Part shown: one piece after another, positions 9,878 to 20,181 of the stretch | How the letters are laid out: each line of letters begins with the position of its first letter | Position numbering within the stretch: the first letter of the stretch is position 1 | Source: Agarophyton chilense | Lineage: Eukaryota > Rhodophyta > Florideophyceae > Gracilariales > Gracilariaceae | NCBI GenBank assembly: GCA_030374765.1 | Contig: JARGXX010000098.1 | Span: 744,001 to 808,000 of the forward strand | Length of the DNA: 64,000 nt | Direction: 5' to 3' | Position numbers and translations under genes: made by a program | Notes under the pieces: generated by a model | The model's input: only the letters and a program-made list of their open reading frames with translations | Told to the model about the DNA's origin: nothing | Database searches by the model: none

Positions 9878-11359
9878 TTAGAAATGGATTGGTTTGCCGT
9901 GAGCAGCCATAGCGGCCTCTCTTGTGGCCTCGGAGAGAGTCGGATGTGCATGGCACGTCCTGGCAATGTCTTCGGAGCTCGCGCCATATTCCATGGCCAG
10001 CACGCCTTCGGCGATCAATTCACCGGCGTTTGGACCAACAATGTGCATTCCCAGCAAACGATCGGTGGTTTTGTCAGCAAGCACTTTGACCATGCCTTGG
10101 GCAAATTCACCACCAACGTCGTTTGTTCGCGCTCTAGAGTTGGCCATGAACGGGAAGGTTCCTTTCGTGTATTCGATGCCAGCATCCTTTAGTTCTTCTT
10201 CCGTCTTTCCAACTGTAGCCACTTCCGGATGAGTGTAGATGACGCCAGGAACACAGTTGTAGTCCAGGTGCCCTTCGCCGACACCTGCAATGATTTCAGC
10301 AGCGATCAGACCTTCGTCCTCAGCTTTGTGTGCCAGCATCGGTCCTTTGATGACATCACCAATGGCATAGATGTTGGGAACATTTGTGCGGAATTTGCCG
10401 TCCACGTTCACTCTTCCTCTCTCGTCCATGGTGATTCCCACGTTATCCAACCCAAGTCCGTCAGTATGTGGTTTACGGCCGGTGGCCACTAGCACGACAT
10501 CGACCTCCATTGATTCAGGTTTTCCGCCCTTGCTTTTTTCAAGATCAAGAATGACCTTTCCGCCCTCTTTCCTGCTAGAAACGACCTTTGTCCCCAGCTT
10601 GAATTTCATTTTCTGTTTCTTGAGGATGCGAAGGAAGTTGTCGGCAATCTCCTTGTCAGTGCCGGGAATGATGCGATCCAAAAACTCAACCACCGTGACT
10701 TCAGCGCCTAGTCGTCTCCATACAGAGCCCATTTCGAGGCCAATAACGCCGCCTCCGATGACGACCATTTTCTCGGGTACTGCATCAAGTTTAAGCGCAC
10801 CAGTGCTCGACACGATGACTTCCTCATCAAGGGGAACAGTTGGCAGTGTGGCAACCTCGCTTCCAGTCGCAATCATAATATTCTTTGCTGCAATTTGCTG
10901 AGATCCGCCGTCAACAAGGTCAACGGAAACCTCGTTTGGAGAGGAAATGGAGCCCGCACCCTTCACGTAGGTTACTTTGTTCTTCTTGAACAAACCCTCA
11001 ATACCTTTGGTAAGGCCGCCGACGCTGGAAAGCTTGTGTTTCATCATGGCTGGAAGGTTCACTTCCACGTCGCCCTTGATATCAATGCCATGCTTGGAAA
11101 AACTATTCTTAGCCTCTTCGTAGAGGTGCGATGAATGTAAGAGCGCCTTACTCGGGATGCAGCCCACATTCAGACATGTACCGCCGAGCGTGCCGCGCTT
11201 CTCGACGCAAGTGACGGAGAGGCCGAGCTGTGCAGCCTTGATGGCGGCAACATAACCACCTGGACCGCCGCCGATGACGACGAGATCCTGCTGAGCAGTC
11301 GTTGACAAATAGCGGCGCAGCGCGTGGAAACGAGGAGCTGTGGTGCGAAACGAAAGCAT
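9878..11359 (-). CDS. DLD: Dihydrolipoamide dehydrogenase, mitochondrial (E3)
   Basis: This flavoprotein reoxidises dihydrolipoamide to lipoamide using NAD+. It serves as the common E3 subunit of the pyruvate, 2-oxoglutarate and branched-chain dehydrogenases and the glycine cleavage system. The protein has 493 residues. Residues 1-22 ([20 protein letters not shown]) look like a mitochondrial presequence. [13 protein letters not shown] near residue 27 binds [16 protein letters not shown] holds the redox cysteines C62 and C67. A second Rossmann motif, [13 protein letters not shown], binds NAD+, and YAIGDV closes the FAD site. HPTLSE near the C-terminus carries the catalytic H472-E477 pair. All key residues are present. 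It is a single exon of normal length and the mitochondrial rather than plastid form by overall character. Confidence 0.96.
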   Translation of the reverse strand: MLSFRTTAPRFHALRRYLSTTAQQDLVVIGGGPGGYVAAIKAAQLGLSVTCVEKRGTLGGTCLNVGCIPSKALLHSSHLYEEAKNSFSKHGIDIKGDVEVNLPAMMKHKLSSVGGLTKGIEGLFKKNKVTYVKGAGSISSPNEVSVDLVDGGSQQIAAKNIMIATGSEVATLPTVPLDEEVIVSSTGALKLDAVPEKMVVIGGGVIGLEMGSVWRRLGAEVTVVEFLDRIIPGTDKEIADNFLRILKKQKMKFKLGTKVVSSRKEGGKVILDLEKSKGGKPESMEVDVVLVATGRKPHTDGLGLDNVGITMDERGRVNVDGKFRTNVPNIYAIGDVIKGPMLAHKAEDEGLIAAEIIAGVGEGHLDYNCVPGVIYTHPEVATVGKTEEELKDAGIEYTKGTFPFMANSRARTNDVGGEFAQGMVKVLADKTTDRLLGMHIVGPNAGELIAEGVLAMEYGASSEDIARTCHAHPTLSEATREAAMAAHGKPIHF

Positions 11360-11627
11360 GTTGAGGGCGTGATGGGATGTTAGAGTGAAGCGAGAACACG
11401 CCGGCGAAGAAATCGTGCGGATCGGGGTATGAACTGGGGGAGGTTCTGGTTGCAGTTGAGGGGTTTTGGTTTATGGCAGTGGGAAGGGATGCGGGGCGCA
11501 TTGGTGGCACGGCAGACTGCTGAACGGCTGAAAATCGATGCCATTTGCAGACCCCACGAGAAAGGGGAGATGAAATCTAAGCTCGTGCCCGCCCACGCGT
11601 GGGCCTTCACCATTGGCCAGTGTGTCT

Positions 11628-11888
11628 CTATTGCGAAACGGCGCCGTGTCCTGATACGCCCTCTTTCTCAGCCTTAGAGCTTGAATGCTCAAGGAGTTTT
11701 TCGTGGACAGGAATGAGCTGGTGCAGTTGCTTCCCATAAAAAGTATCCTGAGTGTGGCGTTTGTGAATGACCCTGTCCACTTTGCCGATCCATACAAGCG
11801 TCCCGGTCTCAATGAGGTCCCCGTGCAATGTTCTAACATGATACAGCGTTAGACGTCCGAAGCTGTAGCGAGGTACTCCGAGATTCAT
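11628..11888 (-). CDS. Possible small basic protein, unrecognised
   Basis: An 86-codon frame starting MNLGVPRYSFGRLTLYHVRT. It contains VWIGKVDRVIHKRHTQDTFY followed by LHQLIPVHEKLL. The alternation of basic and hydrophobic residues and the terminal VHEK are faintly like a small ribosomal protein of the uS17 (mitoribosomal S17) type, but I cannot confirm this. Just upstream, on the same strand at about 11970-11895, another frame reads MATVGPYQATWWYVRELHK and contains a GTATGT donor-like site. The gene may therefore have a 5' exon I have not joined. It lies 268 bp upstream of the divergently independent E3 gene start. It could also be chance. Confidence 0.3.
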   Translation of the reverse strand: MNLGVPRYSFGRLTLYHVRTLHGDLIETGTLVWIGKVDRVIHKRHTQDTFYGKQLHQLIPVHEKLLEHSSSKAEKEGVSGHGAVSQ

Positions 11889-12659
11889 CCTACTACTTGT
11901 GCAACTCTCTCACATACCACCAAGTGGCCTGATACGGCCCAACTGTCGCCATTCTCTGATGCATGAGATTGTTCTGCTTCATGTTGGACAAAAATACATC
12001 AAGGCCAAACGTTAGTCATTTTGCGTTCCCCGAGCTCGCCAGAAGCAACGGCTTCCCGTGAATATCGTTTTTTTGTTCTAACACGATTTATGCAAAGGGA
12101 AACATTTATTGATCGTATCGCCAAGAGAGTACGGGTGCTTTCGGTTTATTGAAAACGACGGGGAGGCAATGTCGCCAAAATCTTCCATCAAAGTATGTCT
12201 CTCCTCACACGATATCCCGCACTTTGGCCATGGTTTCAGCGCATTCGTCAAAGCCCCATGCTGACTCCTTTGTAAATAGCCAGAGAGAATAAGTTTCAGA
12301 GGTACTATCAAGAGTACATTGCTGCTGTCTTAACAACGGTGTTGTTGACCAAGGGCTTTCAGTATGTTTTCGATATCATTTTTAACGCCAAGTCATCTCT
12401 GGAGGAACAGAACAGATCACGCATGAAAGATTCTGAACGTTTTAGGGATGGGCCAGGCTAGCAAGTGTCCTTTGTAAACATTGAAGAACAAACAGTACGC
12501 ATATTTTTTTTCGATTCCGAACTTGAAAGAAGCAGCAGAAAAAAGCGGATGGCGCGACGAAGCCGTTAGAGGTTTTCAGGTACAGTACCAGGGTTTGATT
12601 GCTGCCAGTACCGTATCACACCTCCATTGTTCTATGGATTCTTTGCTACAGTAGGAATG
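11889..12659. other. Intergenic region with a weak exon-like stretch
   Basis: No complete gene is supported. On the minus strand about 12320-12205 reads STSETYSLWLFTKESAWGFD, then ECAETMAKVRDIV and a stop. The composition looks protein-like but no start or family is evident. It may be the remnant of a gene or a last exon. The segment at 12490-12660 next to the YigZ stop has no coding signal. Confidence 0.3.
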
Positions 12660-13256
12660 TCAATCCGAAAAGCGACGCTCGATCTTTGCCGTTCCCGCCG
12701 TAGCATTCATCACTTTCTCTTGAAAACGCCGCTCTTCGTCAGCAGCTATTCGAAGCGACAAAGTGCAACCAGATTCGTTGTAGATGGCATCCAAGCGCTC
12801 GTGTACATCTGCAATAGCCTGGACAGCTCCAGTGTGTTCCCACTGAACTGACACTTCAACGTCCACAGTTGCAGTGGCCATCGCCTTTGGAGCACCTTTC
12901 AGACAACTAGCGGTAGCTTTGCTATACGCGCGAATCAAGCCACCGGCTCCAAGTTTCACCCCTCCAAAGTATCTTGTGACAACCACGACCACATGATCAA
13001 TGTCGTTCGCACGAATAGCCGAGTAGATAGGTAGCCCGGCAGTGCCCGAGGGTTCACCATCATCACTGAAGCGAGATGTTGATTCTTCAATGCGATACGC
13101 CCAGCAGTTTTGAGAAGCTCGGGGTTCGCGAACAAGTTCGATGAATGCCTTAGCATCGGCGATTGTCAAAGCTTTTGAAGCGCTTGCAACGAATCGAGAC
13201 TTCTTGATAATCAATTCAGAGACATGGACCCCTGTCAAGTGTAGTTTGTTACGCAT
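12660..13256 (-). CDS. YigZ/IMPACT family protein (UPF0029)
   Basis: A 198-residue protein of the UPF0029/Impact N-terminal family. The signature FSDDGEPSGTAGLP lies at residues 63-76 and VVVVVTRYFGGVKLGAGGLI at 90-109, both diagnostic. The shorter bacterial-type architecture (YigZ) is present, with no RWD domain at the N-terminus. It is therefore closer to YigZ than to eukaryotic IMPACT, which inhibits the eIF2-alpha kinase GCN2. The YigZ C-terminal domain is ferredoxin-like and proposed to bind nucleic acid, and its biological role is unsettled. The chosen start MRNKLHLTGV is the first ATG in the frame. There is no targeting peptide of note. It is a single exon and appears intact. Confidence 0.9.
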   Translation of the reverse strand: MRNKLHLTGVHVSELIIKKSRFVASASKALTIADAKAFIELVREPRASQNCWAYRIEESTSRFSDDGEPSGTAGLPIYSAIRANDIDHVVVVVTRYFGGVKLGAGGLIRAYSKATASCLKGAPKAMATATVDVEVSVQWEHTGAVQAIADVHERLDAIYNESGCTLSLRIAADEERRFQEKVMNATAGTAKIERRFSD

Positions 13257-13821
13257 CTTGTGACATTTCGCAGATCTACGATTGTAGCCCGGGATTCGAA
13301 TGGAGCAAAAACTGCGGAAGACTACCGCCCTGGTCTGCCGATCTCAAAAAAAAATGAAATCCTGCTTTGGGCAACTGAGACTGAAAACGTGAAACAGACA
13401 ACAGGGATTTCGTTCTCGCCTCATGAAGACATGAGCAGTGACTTTGGTTGGAGCCAAAAAGAGAAAGATGGACGAAAAAAAGACTGAGACCTATAAGGTT
13501 GTTGAAAGAACGAATCTTTTATAAATGTAGATGGACTCCACGATCAACTCAAAGTGTCAAACACCGATGGGCGACCCCTCTAGTTTGACCAATTATCTCG
13601 AAAAAGATCAGAACATTGGGCAAGTGGTGCTCTCAAGTATGACGACGTAATGACGATGATTTCTGAAGGTAGATATCCAAATCATTGTGCCAGTTGCGGG
13701 GAACCGGAAAGCCCACTGTCGTCTCTGGTAGATGCACGTATGGCTTCCACATGAAAACAACAACAGGCGCTGACTTTCATTTCACGCCCGTAACTCTTTC
13801 GTCTGTACAATCCACTTGAAA
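13257..13821. other. Promoter-side spacer of the YigZ-family gene; no supported gene
   Basis: The stretch lies upstream of the minus-strand YigZ-family start. A 75-codon frame beginning at 13260 lacks an ATG start and has no recognisable family, so I do not call it. Confidence 0.4.
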
Positions 13822-14070
13822 ATGGCGGCTGTCACGATCTACCCTTGCACAGAAGACTACAACATGAAATATTCAAAAACTCCAACAGAGAGCAAAGCTT
13901 GCCAAGATTTGACGGCACAAGCCAAGCGTAGGGTGTGTTGCATTGACTTTAAACACGCTCGTCTTACTCGTACCGGATGGAAATTCATTCTCACCAACGC
14001 GTGCACGATTGAAGTTGCGTCCCAAAAACAGTTTACGTTGCTTGTTCTCACGGACAAGGTGGAATATTAA
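13822..14070 (+). CDS. Possible small protein, unrecognised
   Basis: An 82-codon frame starts at an ATG in a good context (GAAAATGGC) with MAAVTIYPCTEDYNMKYSKT. It contains several cysteines and basic residues (RRVCCIDFK) and ends LLVLTDKVEY. Its stop lies 22 bp before the end of the convergent carrier gene. The composition is plausible for a small cytosolic protein, but I recognise no family and no second line of evidence supports it. Confidence 0.3.
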   Translation: MAAVTIYPCTEDYNMKYSKTPTESKACQDLTAQAKRRVCCIDFKHARLTRTGWKFILTNACTIEVASQKQFTLLVLTDKVEY

Positions 14071-14091
14071 TTGTCTAAAGCGGAAATAGAG

Positions 14092-15395
14092 TCACTGGAA
14101 CGAACGAACCCCGAGGGCTTTCTTGACACTTTCGTAAACGACATAGGAGACACCAGCGGAAGGTATGGCACTTATATACATAGGCTGCAGCCCGCGATAC
14201 AACGCTAATGGGCCTTCGTTCTTAATGATACCGGTGGCGGCTTGGAGCATACTGCTGTATTGCACCGGGCGACCCCCGATACCTTGAAGCTGGAGTCTCT
14301 TGCGAACAACGTCAAGCGGATGGCAAGCAGTTTGTGCTACTGCCCCTGCAAAAGCCCCGATAACCAAGAGAATAGCAAGATTTGCCTCCTTGTTGTTCCG
14401 ACGCATGTAGACCAGCTTGAGCTGTTCATAGATTGCGAAGTCAAGCCCTGCGTATGGCATCATGGCAACCAAGGTTGGGCTCAGACCCCTGTAAAGAGCA
14501 CGGGGGCCGTGTTGGCGTGAGAAGGCGACTATGGTTCGCAAAACTCCAGAAAACCGCTCGGGATGAGCGGTGAGAAGTGTTTTCGCCGTGTCAAGAGGGT
14601 AGCACAAAGAGGCTGCAGTCATTCCCGCCAATCCTCCAGCGATGAAGCGTTCCCATGCGCAAAGGGGCTTGGCATTTGCTCCAGGATGTCGACCTTCACG
14701 GAGTCGGAACAGAACACGCTTCAGGGCTTCAAACGCAACAAACTGAATTCCTTTCGTTGGAGCTACCTTCAGGCAATTGGCCGCATTGCCTTTAAAGAAG
14801 CCTCGCAGTCCTTCAGTTTGCAGCAAAAGACGGAGTTGACGCAACAGTGGAGGAGCGGTGCCCGAGGTGCACATGTTAACAGTTGCAACAACCTCCAGAG
14901 GCGATACTGCAGTTCGCGATACGATTCCCGCGATTGCCTGTGATGGGCGTGTTGTTGGCACAGGTTAACGTTCGGTGGGGAGACGGCAATAATGCCCAAA
15001 AGTTAGAAGGGGTTCGTAGAGACAGATCGGGCGCAATAATCGTTAGGAACTTGATACAAACAACGTACACCTGCTATGAGGTACTTGACGGAATTCGAAG
15101 TAGTAACGGCTGCAAACGACTTGCGCGCCTTTGTAGCGGCTGCCACAAAGGCATTCTGGTGAGATACTATTGTAGACAAAGCTTTTGCTCTGGGTGAGCT
15201 CCGTTTTGCATCGAGATTACTTTCATGAGAAGAAGGATCAGAGGATAGACGATCAGACCTTGATGACGATGCTTGGCTTTTTCCGGGTGGCGCTACGAGT
15301 GCCAAAGGCGGCGAAAGAGAACGAGGCCGGCGCGGACATGCGGGGATTTGGGCAAGACCAAACTTACGCCTTCTCATTTCCGGGATGAGGTCCAA
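14092..15395 (-). CDS. SLC25-family carrier, organellar, with one intron (Brittle1-like)
   Basis: The gene has two exons: 15395-15069 and 14937-14092. The intron has a GTACGT donor and a CACAG acceptor. Splicing in phase 0 joins VKYLIAG to AIAGIVSRTAVSPLEVV and so restores the start of the first carrier repeat. The product has about 390 residues. Residues 1-100 are rich in Ser, Arg, Ala and Pro and look like a transit peptide. Three solute-carrier repeats follow, with signatures SPLEVVAT, YPLDTAKT and HPLDVVRKR. The usual basic residue is missing from the first signature. Length, long N-terminus and the segment FKGNAANCLKVAPTKGIQF resemble plastid/mitochondrial adenine-nucleotide carriers of the Brittle1 type, but the substrate cannot be read from sequence. 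Without the intron the first transmembrane helix would be incomplete. Confidence 0.85.
14938..15068 (-). other. Spliceosomal intron in the carrier gene
   Basis: 131 bp on the minus strand, starting GTACGT after exon 1 codon GGT and ending CACAG before exon 2 codon GCA. It is supported by restoration of the conserved first helix of the SLC25 fold and by in-frame (phase 0) joining. Confidence 0.8.
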
Positions 15396-15940
15396 GAATA
15401 TCGGTTTATTGGAATGAGAGCAGCGTGGTTTCGACGAGGATGGGCGGTATGAGGATCACAGGGGTGCGCAGAGACAAAACGGACCGTTGCTGCATGACGA
15501 TGTGATTCGCGCAACGTATTCGATTGAGCACCGATTCGGTAGATCAGAAGTCGCATTCTGTGCACGTTTTGGTAAACGTTTTGTGGCCCAAAACATATCC
15601 GCCCTGGCCACGGTCAGGGGCATCGCCAGACAGGATATTCCCTGAGGGCTTCTCTTGTGCAGAGCGCAAGACATGAAGTCTAACAAAAATAATTTGTTCA
15701 CGTTAGGTCCATGCACACTCGGGTTTATCATTGTCATGGGCTGACGCGTACTGCGCTACTACTGCTATGTTGTGAAGCTACTCCAATCGGAACTCGATGC
15801 GCGCATCCTCTACACTCCGTGAGCGGTTTCTACAACCTCGACCCTCACACCAATTTGCACAGCATATATCACTGATTCAACCTGAACAATTTGCAATTTG
15901 AGAAGCGTCGTTTCCTCTTGTCGAGCATGATTGAACGTTC
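15396..15940. other. Spacer between carrier 5' end and carboxypeptidase 3' end
   Basis: It should hold the carrier promoter and 5' leader and the 3' untranslated region of the M14 gene, both minus strand. No recognisable gene or TATA box was seen. Confidence 0.4.
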
Positions 15941-17248
15941 TCAATCTTGTAAGCGCCAGAGCCTCGAGCTCCGCCGCCTCACAGCTGCGTACGTACCTTT
16001 CCCTAGCCGGCGAGCCGTGCGCCGCATGGAATAAGTTATCAAACAGAAGCAAGCGATGATGAACAATGCAAAAGCCCCAGAAATACCCTGGTGACCCATC
16101 TCTTCGTTCTCATGGCTTTCCGCGAGAAACAATATTCGGTACCGCCTTCCTATTGAGCCCACGAGCCTCCACCACAATGGCATGACTCCACCCCATGGAT
16201 AGTTAGTGCGAAGTTTCGCCGCTTCAGCACCGACCGTTTCCATTACTCCCGACCAGTTGCCCATGACGGATGCGAATTCCGTAATGTCACTTGGGTTGAA
16301 CATGCTTCTGCAATCTTTTTGTTCGAAGCCATATATTTCCAACGTACACGCAAACGGAACTCCATACATGGCCACAGCGTGGTCCACACCCGTTCCATAT
16401 GCGCGATATCCGAATAGTTTTGACGCCGTACCAATGCGACAATTTCTACAATGCATGCTTTTGATCCGCATAGCAATCGGCTCCATGGGACTCACAATGC
16501 TAGCGCCAGAATCCCAAGGGAGCAGTATAGAACGGTCACCAGAATGAAAACTCAAGTACGCCTTTGGCCTTGACCGGCGCATTACTGCGTCGATCGCTCG
16601 AGTTTCCCACTCACTTAGTGGATGTGCACCCTCCGTCTCTTCCTCTGTAAGGGTATCCGCATCTTTTAAGCCCCATTGCACCATGTAGTTTCGATTTATA
16701 TCCACCCCGTTTGCATTCAAGCGAGAACAGTCATTGTCTGTCTCAGCCTCATGTCTCCCGGCCACATTCACAATTGGTACAAGAATTATTTCAAGATCAC
16801 GTAACACATGTGGCACGGATCCCTTACCGCAATAGCGTTGAACGATTGACAATGCCAGCTCAGAAGTTATACGTTCTCGTCCATGTTCCCCGAATACTGC
16901 TAATACTCGCGTGCGATCATTGCGCCTTCGGTGTGCTTTCACTTGTGCTCGTGCTTTCGCGTTATACGACACAGTCAGCACCAGAAGTTTTCCTTGGGGT
17001 TTGGTGGTTGCTGAAGGAGTGGAAAAAAATGGTTTCGGATTATGAACAACAACCCATTCAGCGCTAGCGTGAGGACACCTTGAAGTGATTTCATTCAGCT
17101 TCACAAGGAGCTGCCGAGTTGGGTGATACCACGCTGCTTCATTGCGCAGCGCAGTCGAGGAAGCAAGCGAGAGTAACCATGGCCTTGTAATTCCTATTTG
17201 AGCTGAAACACCTGAATTTGTTAGCAAGACATACAATACACAGAACAT
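15941..17248 (-). CDS. M14 zinc carboxypeptidase, secreted or membrane-anchored
   Basis: A metallo-carboxypeptidase of the M14 family that should remove C-terminal residues from peptides. The ATG at 17248 was chosen because it opens a classical signal peptide (MFCVLYVLLTNSGVSA). In-frame ATGs at 17323 and 17329 would add about 27 residues before it. The zinc ligands are in FGEHGRERI (HxxE) and the third ligand His is in YLSFHSG. The substrate-binding Asn-Arg is in VDINRNY and the catalytic Glu in CTLEIYGF, so the active site is complete. Near the C-terminus GAFALFIIACFCLITYS is a likely transmembrane segment followed by a short Arg-rich tail, suggesting a type I membrane protein of the secretory pathway. 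It is a single intact exon of about 435 residues. The subfamily (A/B versus D-like) is uncertain. Confidence 0.88.
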   Translation of the reverse strand: MFCVLYVLLTNSGVSAQIGITRPWLLSLASSTALRNEAAWYHPTRQLLVKLNEITSRCPHASAEWVVVHNPKPFFSTPSATTKPQGKLLVLTVSYNAKARAQVKAHRRRNDRTRVLAVFGEHGRERITSELALSIVQRYCGKGSVPHVLRDLEIILVPIVNVAGRHEAETDNDCSRLNANGVDINRNYMVQWGLKDADTLTEEETEGAHPLSEWETRAIDAVMRRSRPKAYLSFHSGDRSILLPWDSGASIVSPMEPIAMRIKSMHCRNCRIGTASKLFGYRAYGTGVDHAVAMYGVPFACTLEIYGFEQKDCRSMFNPSDITEFASVMGNWSGVMETVGAEAAKLRTNYPWGGVMPLWWRLVGSIGRRYRILFLAESHENEEMGHQGISGAFALFIIACFCLITYSMRRTARRLGKGTYAAVRRRSSRLWRLQD

Positions 17249-17491
17249 ACGCACGACAGTAAACGCAGCGCAACGGTTTCTTGATGCTCCGCCGTTGATG
17301 GTCTGGTATAAAACAGAAACCATGTGCATTTCAGGAATGGACGAGTGTGGGTGAACCAAACCGAAGCGTTCGTGAAGTGCCCACCTCACAGGCGGGTGAT
17401 TATGCAGTTAATTGTCATCCACTATCTATGATTCTCTGAGGAACACTCAAGTTGCAGCGATCAGTGGCTGACATTCTTCCGAGGCACCACC
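17249..17491. other. 5' flank of the carboxypeptidase gene
   Basis: This is the probable promoter region. The carboxypeptidase frame stays open up to about 17389 with ATGs at 17323 and 17329, so the true start could lie here. Confidence 0.4.
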
Positions 17492-17686
17492 ATGTCAAAG
17501 TTTCAGTTTGCATACGTCGCGGACAAGGACGGTAATGTGTCCACGGTGACTTTCGCCCGCGTGATGGTTTTAATTCCACGCAGAAGCTATATATTTACCT
17601 TTAAATTCCAGTTAAGGCTTCCCCACCTCACGGCGGGAGTTTCCGGCCATTTGGATAATTCTTCTCTCGAATGCCCTACAAAGTGA
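17492..17686 (+). CDS. Possible short gene or first exon, unrecognised
   Basis: The frame starts at an ATG in a strong context (CACCATGTC) with MSKFQFAYVADKDGNVSTVT and runs 64 codons. The N-terminal third looks protein-like, while the rest is less convincing. A 5' exon with an unlocated downstream exon is possible. No family was recognised. Confidence 0.25.
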   Translation: MSKFQFAYVADKDGNVSTVTFARVMVLIPRRSYIFTFKFQLRLPHLTAGVSGHLDNSSLECPTK

Positions 17687-18494
17687 GAAGCTCTCAAACA
17701 GGTTTCCCAGACACGAGAGGGATGCTGGCTACGTCGGGAACTCTTTCGCTTCTATTGACAATGGTAATAGTTCTACGGAAGACGTTCATCCTCAGTCCAC
17801 AGGTACTTCAGCACTACACTAAACGAGATATTGATATCTCGTGAAGGAAAACCTGCGCTATTTCAACAACAGTCGCCTTGAGCAGAAAACGGTAGGGCAT
17901 CTGTCCTTCCTTTTGGCTGACTACTTCACCGATAAAAGCGCAGGCCGCGGGTTCCAAGCAAAGCGCGCGAATGTAGTAAACATTATACGTAGTTTAAAAA
18001 ACACAGCGATATTTAAGAACAGCATAACTCATTGAGCGTCTATTTTTAAGTCTTCAGGGTTCTTGACAGGCGTGAACGAGCGTGAAAGTGAATGAGCGTA
18101 TACGAATATTTTGAGTTTTTAAAAAATTGCTTACAGTAACTTAACGCATGTAAGAAGCATTCAGAGCTAGTTAACAGAAATCGGGCCAATTTCCATCTCT
18201 ATATCCCTAATGCCAGATTTTAAGCGAACCCTGTTTTTGGCACTATAGTAGTTCGGCTAAACTTAACTATTGGCCAATCTAAGTTGACAGGCGTCATCCA
18301 GGGGTACGATCTATCCACCAAATTTCAGCCTTAGATGTTGCCAAATTTCTGAATGCTGAAGGATAGAACACAGAGCTCCAGACATAAAACCGCAACCTAA
18401 AATGCCTTAAAGTGCGCTATACCGCACCCATATGCCCAATCTTTGCTATCCACGTTCACCCCTTTTTACTGCACTATTGCTCCTAGACAAGAAA
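17687..18494. other. No supported gene
   Basis: Short frames only and AT content rising toward 18200. Nothing recognisable was seen on either strand. Confidence 0.4.
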
Positions 18495-19245
18495 CTACAT
18501 TCTACATTGCCTATTTGTGCATCGTTCACTACCAGAATCGGTCTCTCTAGACCGACGTCTTCTATTAGACCGCACGGAACCGTTTCTTTGATCACATTCT
18601 GCCCCATTGTCACTACCACTTTCACCGTTGCTTTCTATTTCTGTGGTAACTACAGGCGAGGGATTTTTCGACCTACAAGCCGCTTGTTTGCGTGGAAGAG
18701 GGTCCAACAGCTTTTTTTTCTAAGTCCTGGATAAATAAGTTAGCACAAATAAATGGAACAAAATAAAAGCAGTAAATAGATCTATGCCACTGCCAAACAG
18801 GCTTTCTCAAACCGCTCAATGCACAAAAAAGCTCTTTCTGCTGAGGAATGTGGACTTAAACAACATGGCGCAATAAGACGCCATCGGTTCTGTTGCAGCC
18901 CACGAGCCTGTTTCTCTTCCGATTTCGTGCCAAATCAACAAAAAGTTTTAACTCATATGCTGCGGTTACTTCTTCTACACTCAATAAATCAGAGCATTGC
19001 ATTTGAATAGCTGCAGCATCGCTAATCAAATCCTGTGATACGTCAAACATGAAATCTGCCGTTGCTTGAACCTTATTTAGACATTTGCGATAGTTTTCTA
19101 GTGACTTCAAAGATTCCGACGTCTGCAACAAGTCTTGTCGCTCAAACATTCTCCATTCAAAGAAGAAATTAATTGCAATCCTCTTCAATGTCTGCGACAC
19201 GATTTTCTGTTCCCATTTGAAATGGGAGGGTGAGCTGCGCAAGAT
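18495..19245 (-). pseudogene. 3' part of an unrecognised minus-strand gene cut off by the LTR element
   Basis: The minus frame from the LTR edge (19245) runs without a stop to 18856 and contains a helical stretch (RQDLLQTSESLKSLENYRKC) and LLSVEEVTAAYELKLFVDLA. A second open piece at 18707-18495 is Ser/Arg/Glu-rich (SNRRRRSRETDSGSERC). A TTAG acceptor-like site near 18719 would allow an intron of roughly 140 bp between them, but the donor (GTTTAA) is poor. The 5' part is missing because the 5' LTR starts at 19246. I did not find a continuation on the far side of the element. This may be a host gene fragment or an older transposon gene. Confidence 0.35.
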
Positions 19246-20179
19246 TGTAGAGCAACGTCCAGTTAGGGAATACTTGAAGATGCAACTCATAGAATGAGGA
19301 TTAAACCCTCCGAGGGTTATGAATATGATCCCCTCTAAAATGTGCTGAGGTGGCACTGTTTTCTGGTTAGAGTTCGCCTATGAAGTGAAGATTCGGATGG
19401 CCCATGGTTGGATTGGCCCCGTGATACACGTGGCTTAATTTCGGCACCGATTTTCGGATATTTGTTAGAACGTTGGACTTTTGGGCCCTGACAGTGGGAT
19501 CTCCACGTGTATGGCCCTGAGCAAGTGTATGGCCCTGAGCAGGTGTGCACTACTGTAGAGTTTAGTTAGTGGGCCCTACTTAGGGAGATGAGATCTAACA
19601 GTCCGAAGCTCAAAGTAAATGGCAACCAAGGTTGGTCTTCGATACCTTTAGAGGTTCTTCGTCGCCATCGTTTCGGCCTTACAACCCGGAACGGGCTCTG
19701 GTTAGCAACGCCTGCGTAGGGACACGACTCCACTTGGAGAGTGCCCACGTTTGGGTTCCGTGCAACCACCCCCTTGGGACCGCTCAGACGACCTGCGTGC
19801 ACGATACCTCGTGGGGGTTCTGCTTACTTGTTGCGTGCTTTTTGTGTTTCCTTTCGAGGACAGGTTTTCGCCCCTGTATTGGGTTTCTTTTGTTGTTTCG
19901 CCCCTTTTCTGGTTCTTGGGTCCGGTGCCTGTTAGTGCCCGACCCTCGCCCCGTTTTTCCTCTTCGCCGGATTTTCCCCCATTCTTTGGGATACCCATAC
20001 CCATTCCCGATCCAACGGTTTCTACCCCTCACCTCCGTCGGTACTGCTGGAATCCTCCGTGGGAGGTACATCCCACACTACGAGTGGAACGGAGGGCTCT
20101 GTCTCTGAGTCTGCCTCCCCCACGGAGCAAGGCTTCGAACACCTTGAGAGCACTTCCCGTCGCCGGGTTTTGCTCCACA
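19246..20179 (+). repeat. 5' LTR of the chromovirus fossil
   Basis: 934 bp, beginning TGTAGAGCAACG and ending TTTTGCTCCACA. The ends were set by comparing three copies (also 30125-31058 and 54751-55684), which share these limits and then diverge. An internal short direct repeat (TGTATGGCCCTGAGCA) occurs near 19509-19545. Confidence 0.92.
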
Positions 20180-20181
20180 AG

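Noticed and set aside
19632-20108. 158-codon hydrophobic frame inside each LTR, with several overlapping frames
   Set aside because: It recurs because the LTR recurs, it differs at the end between copies, and LTRs of this type do not encode proteins. It is probably chance openness.
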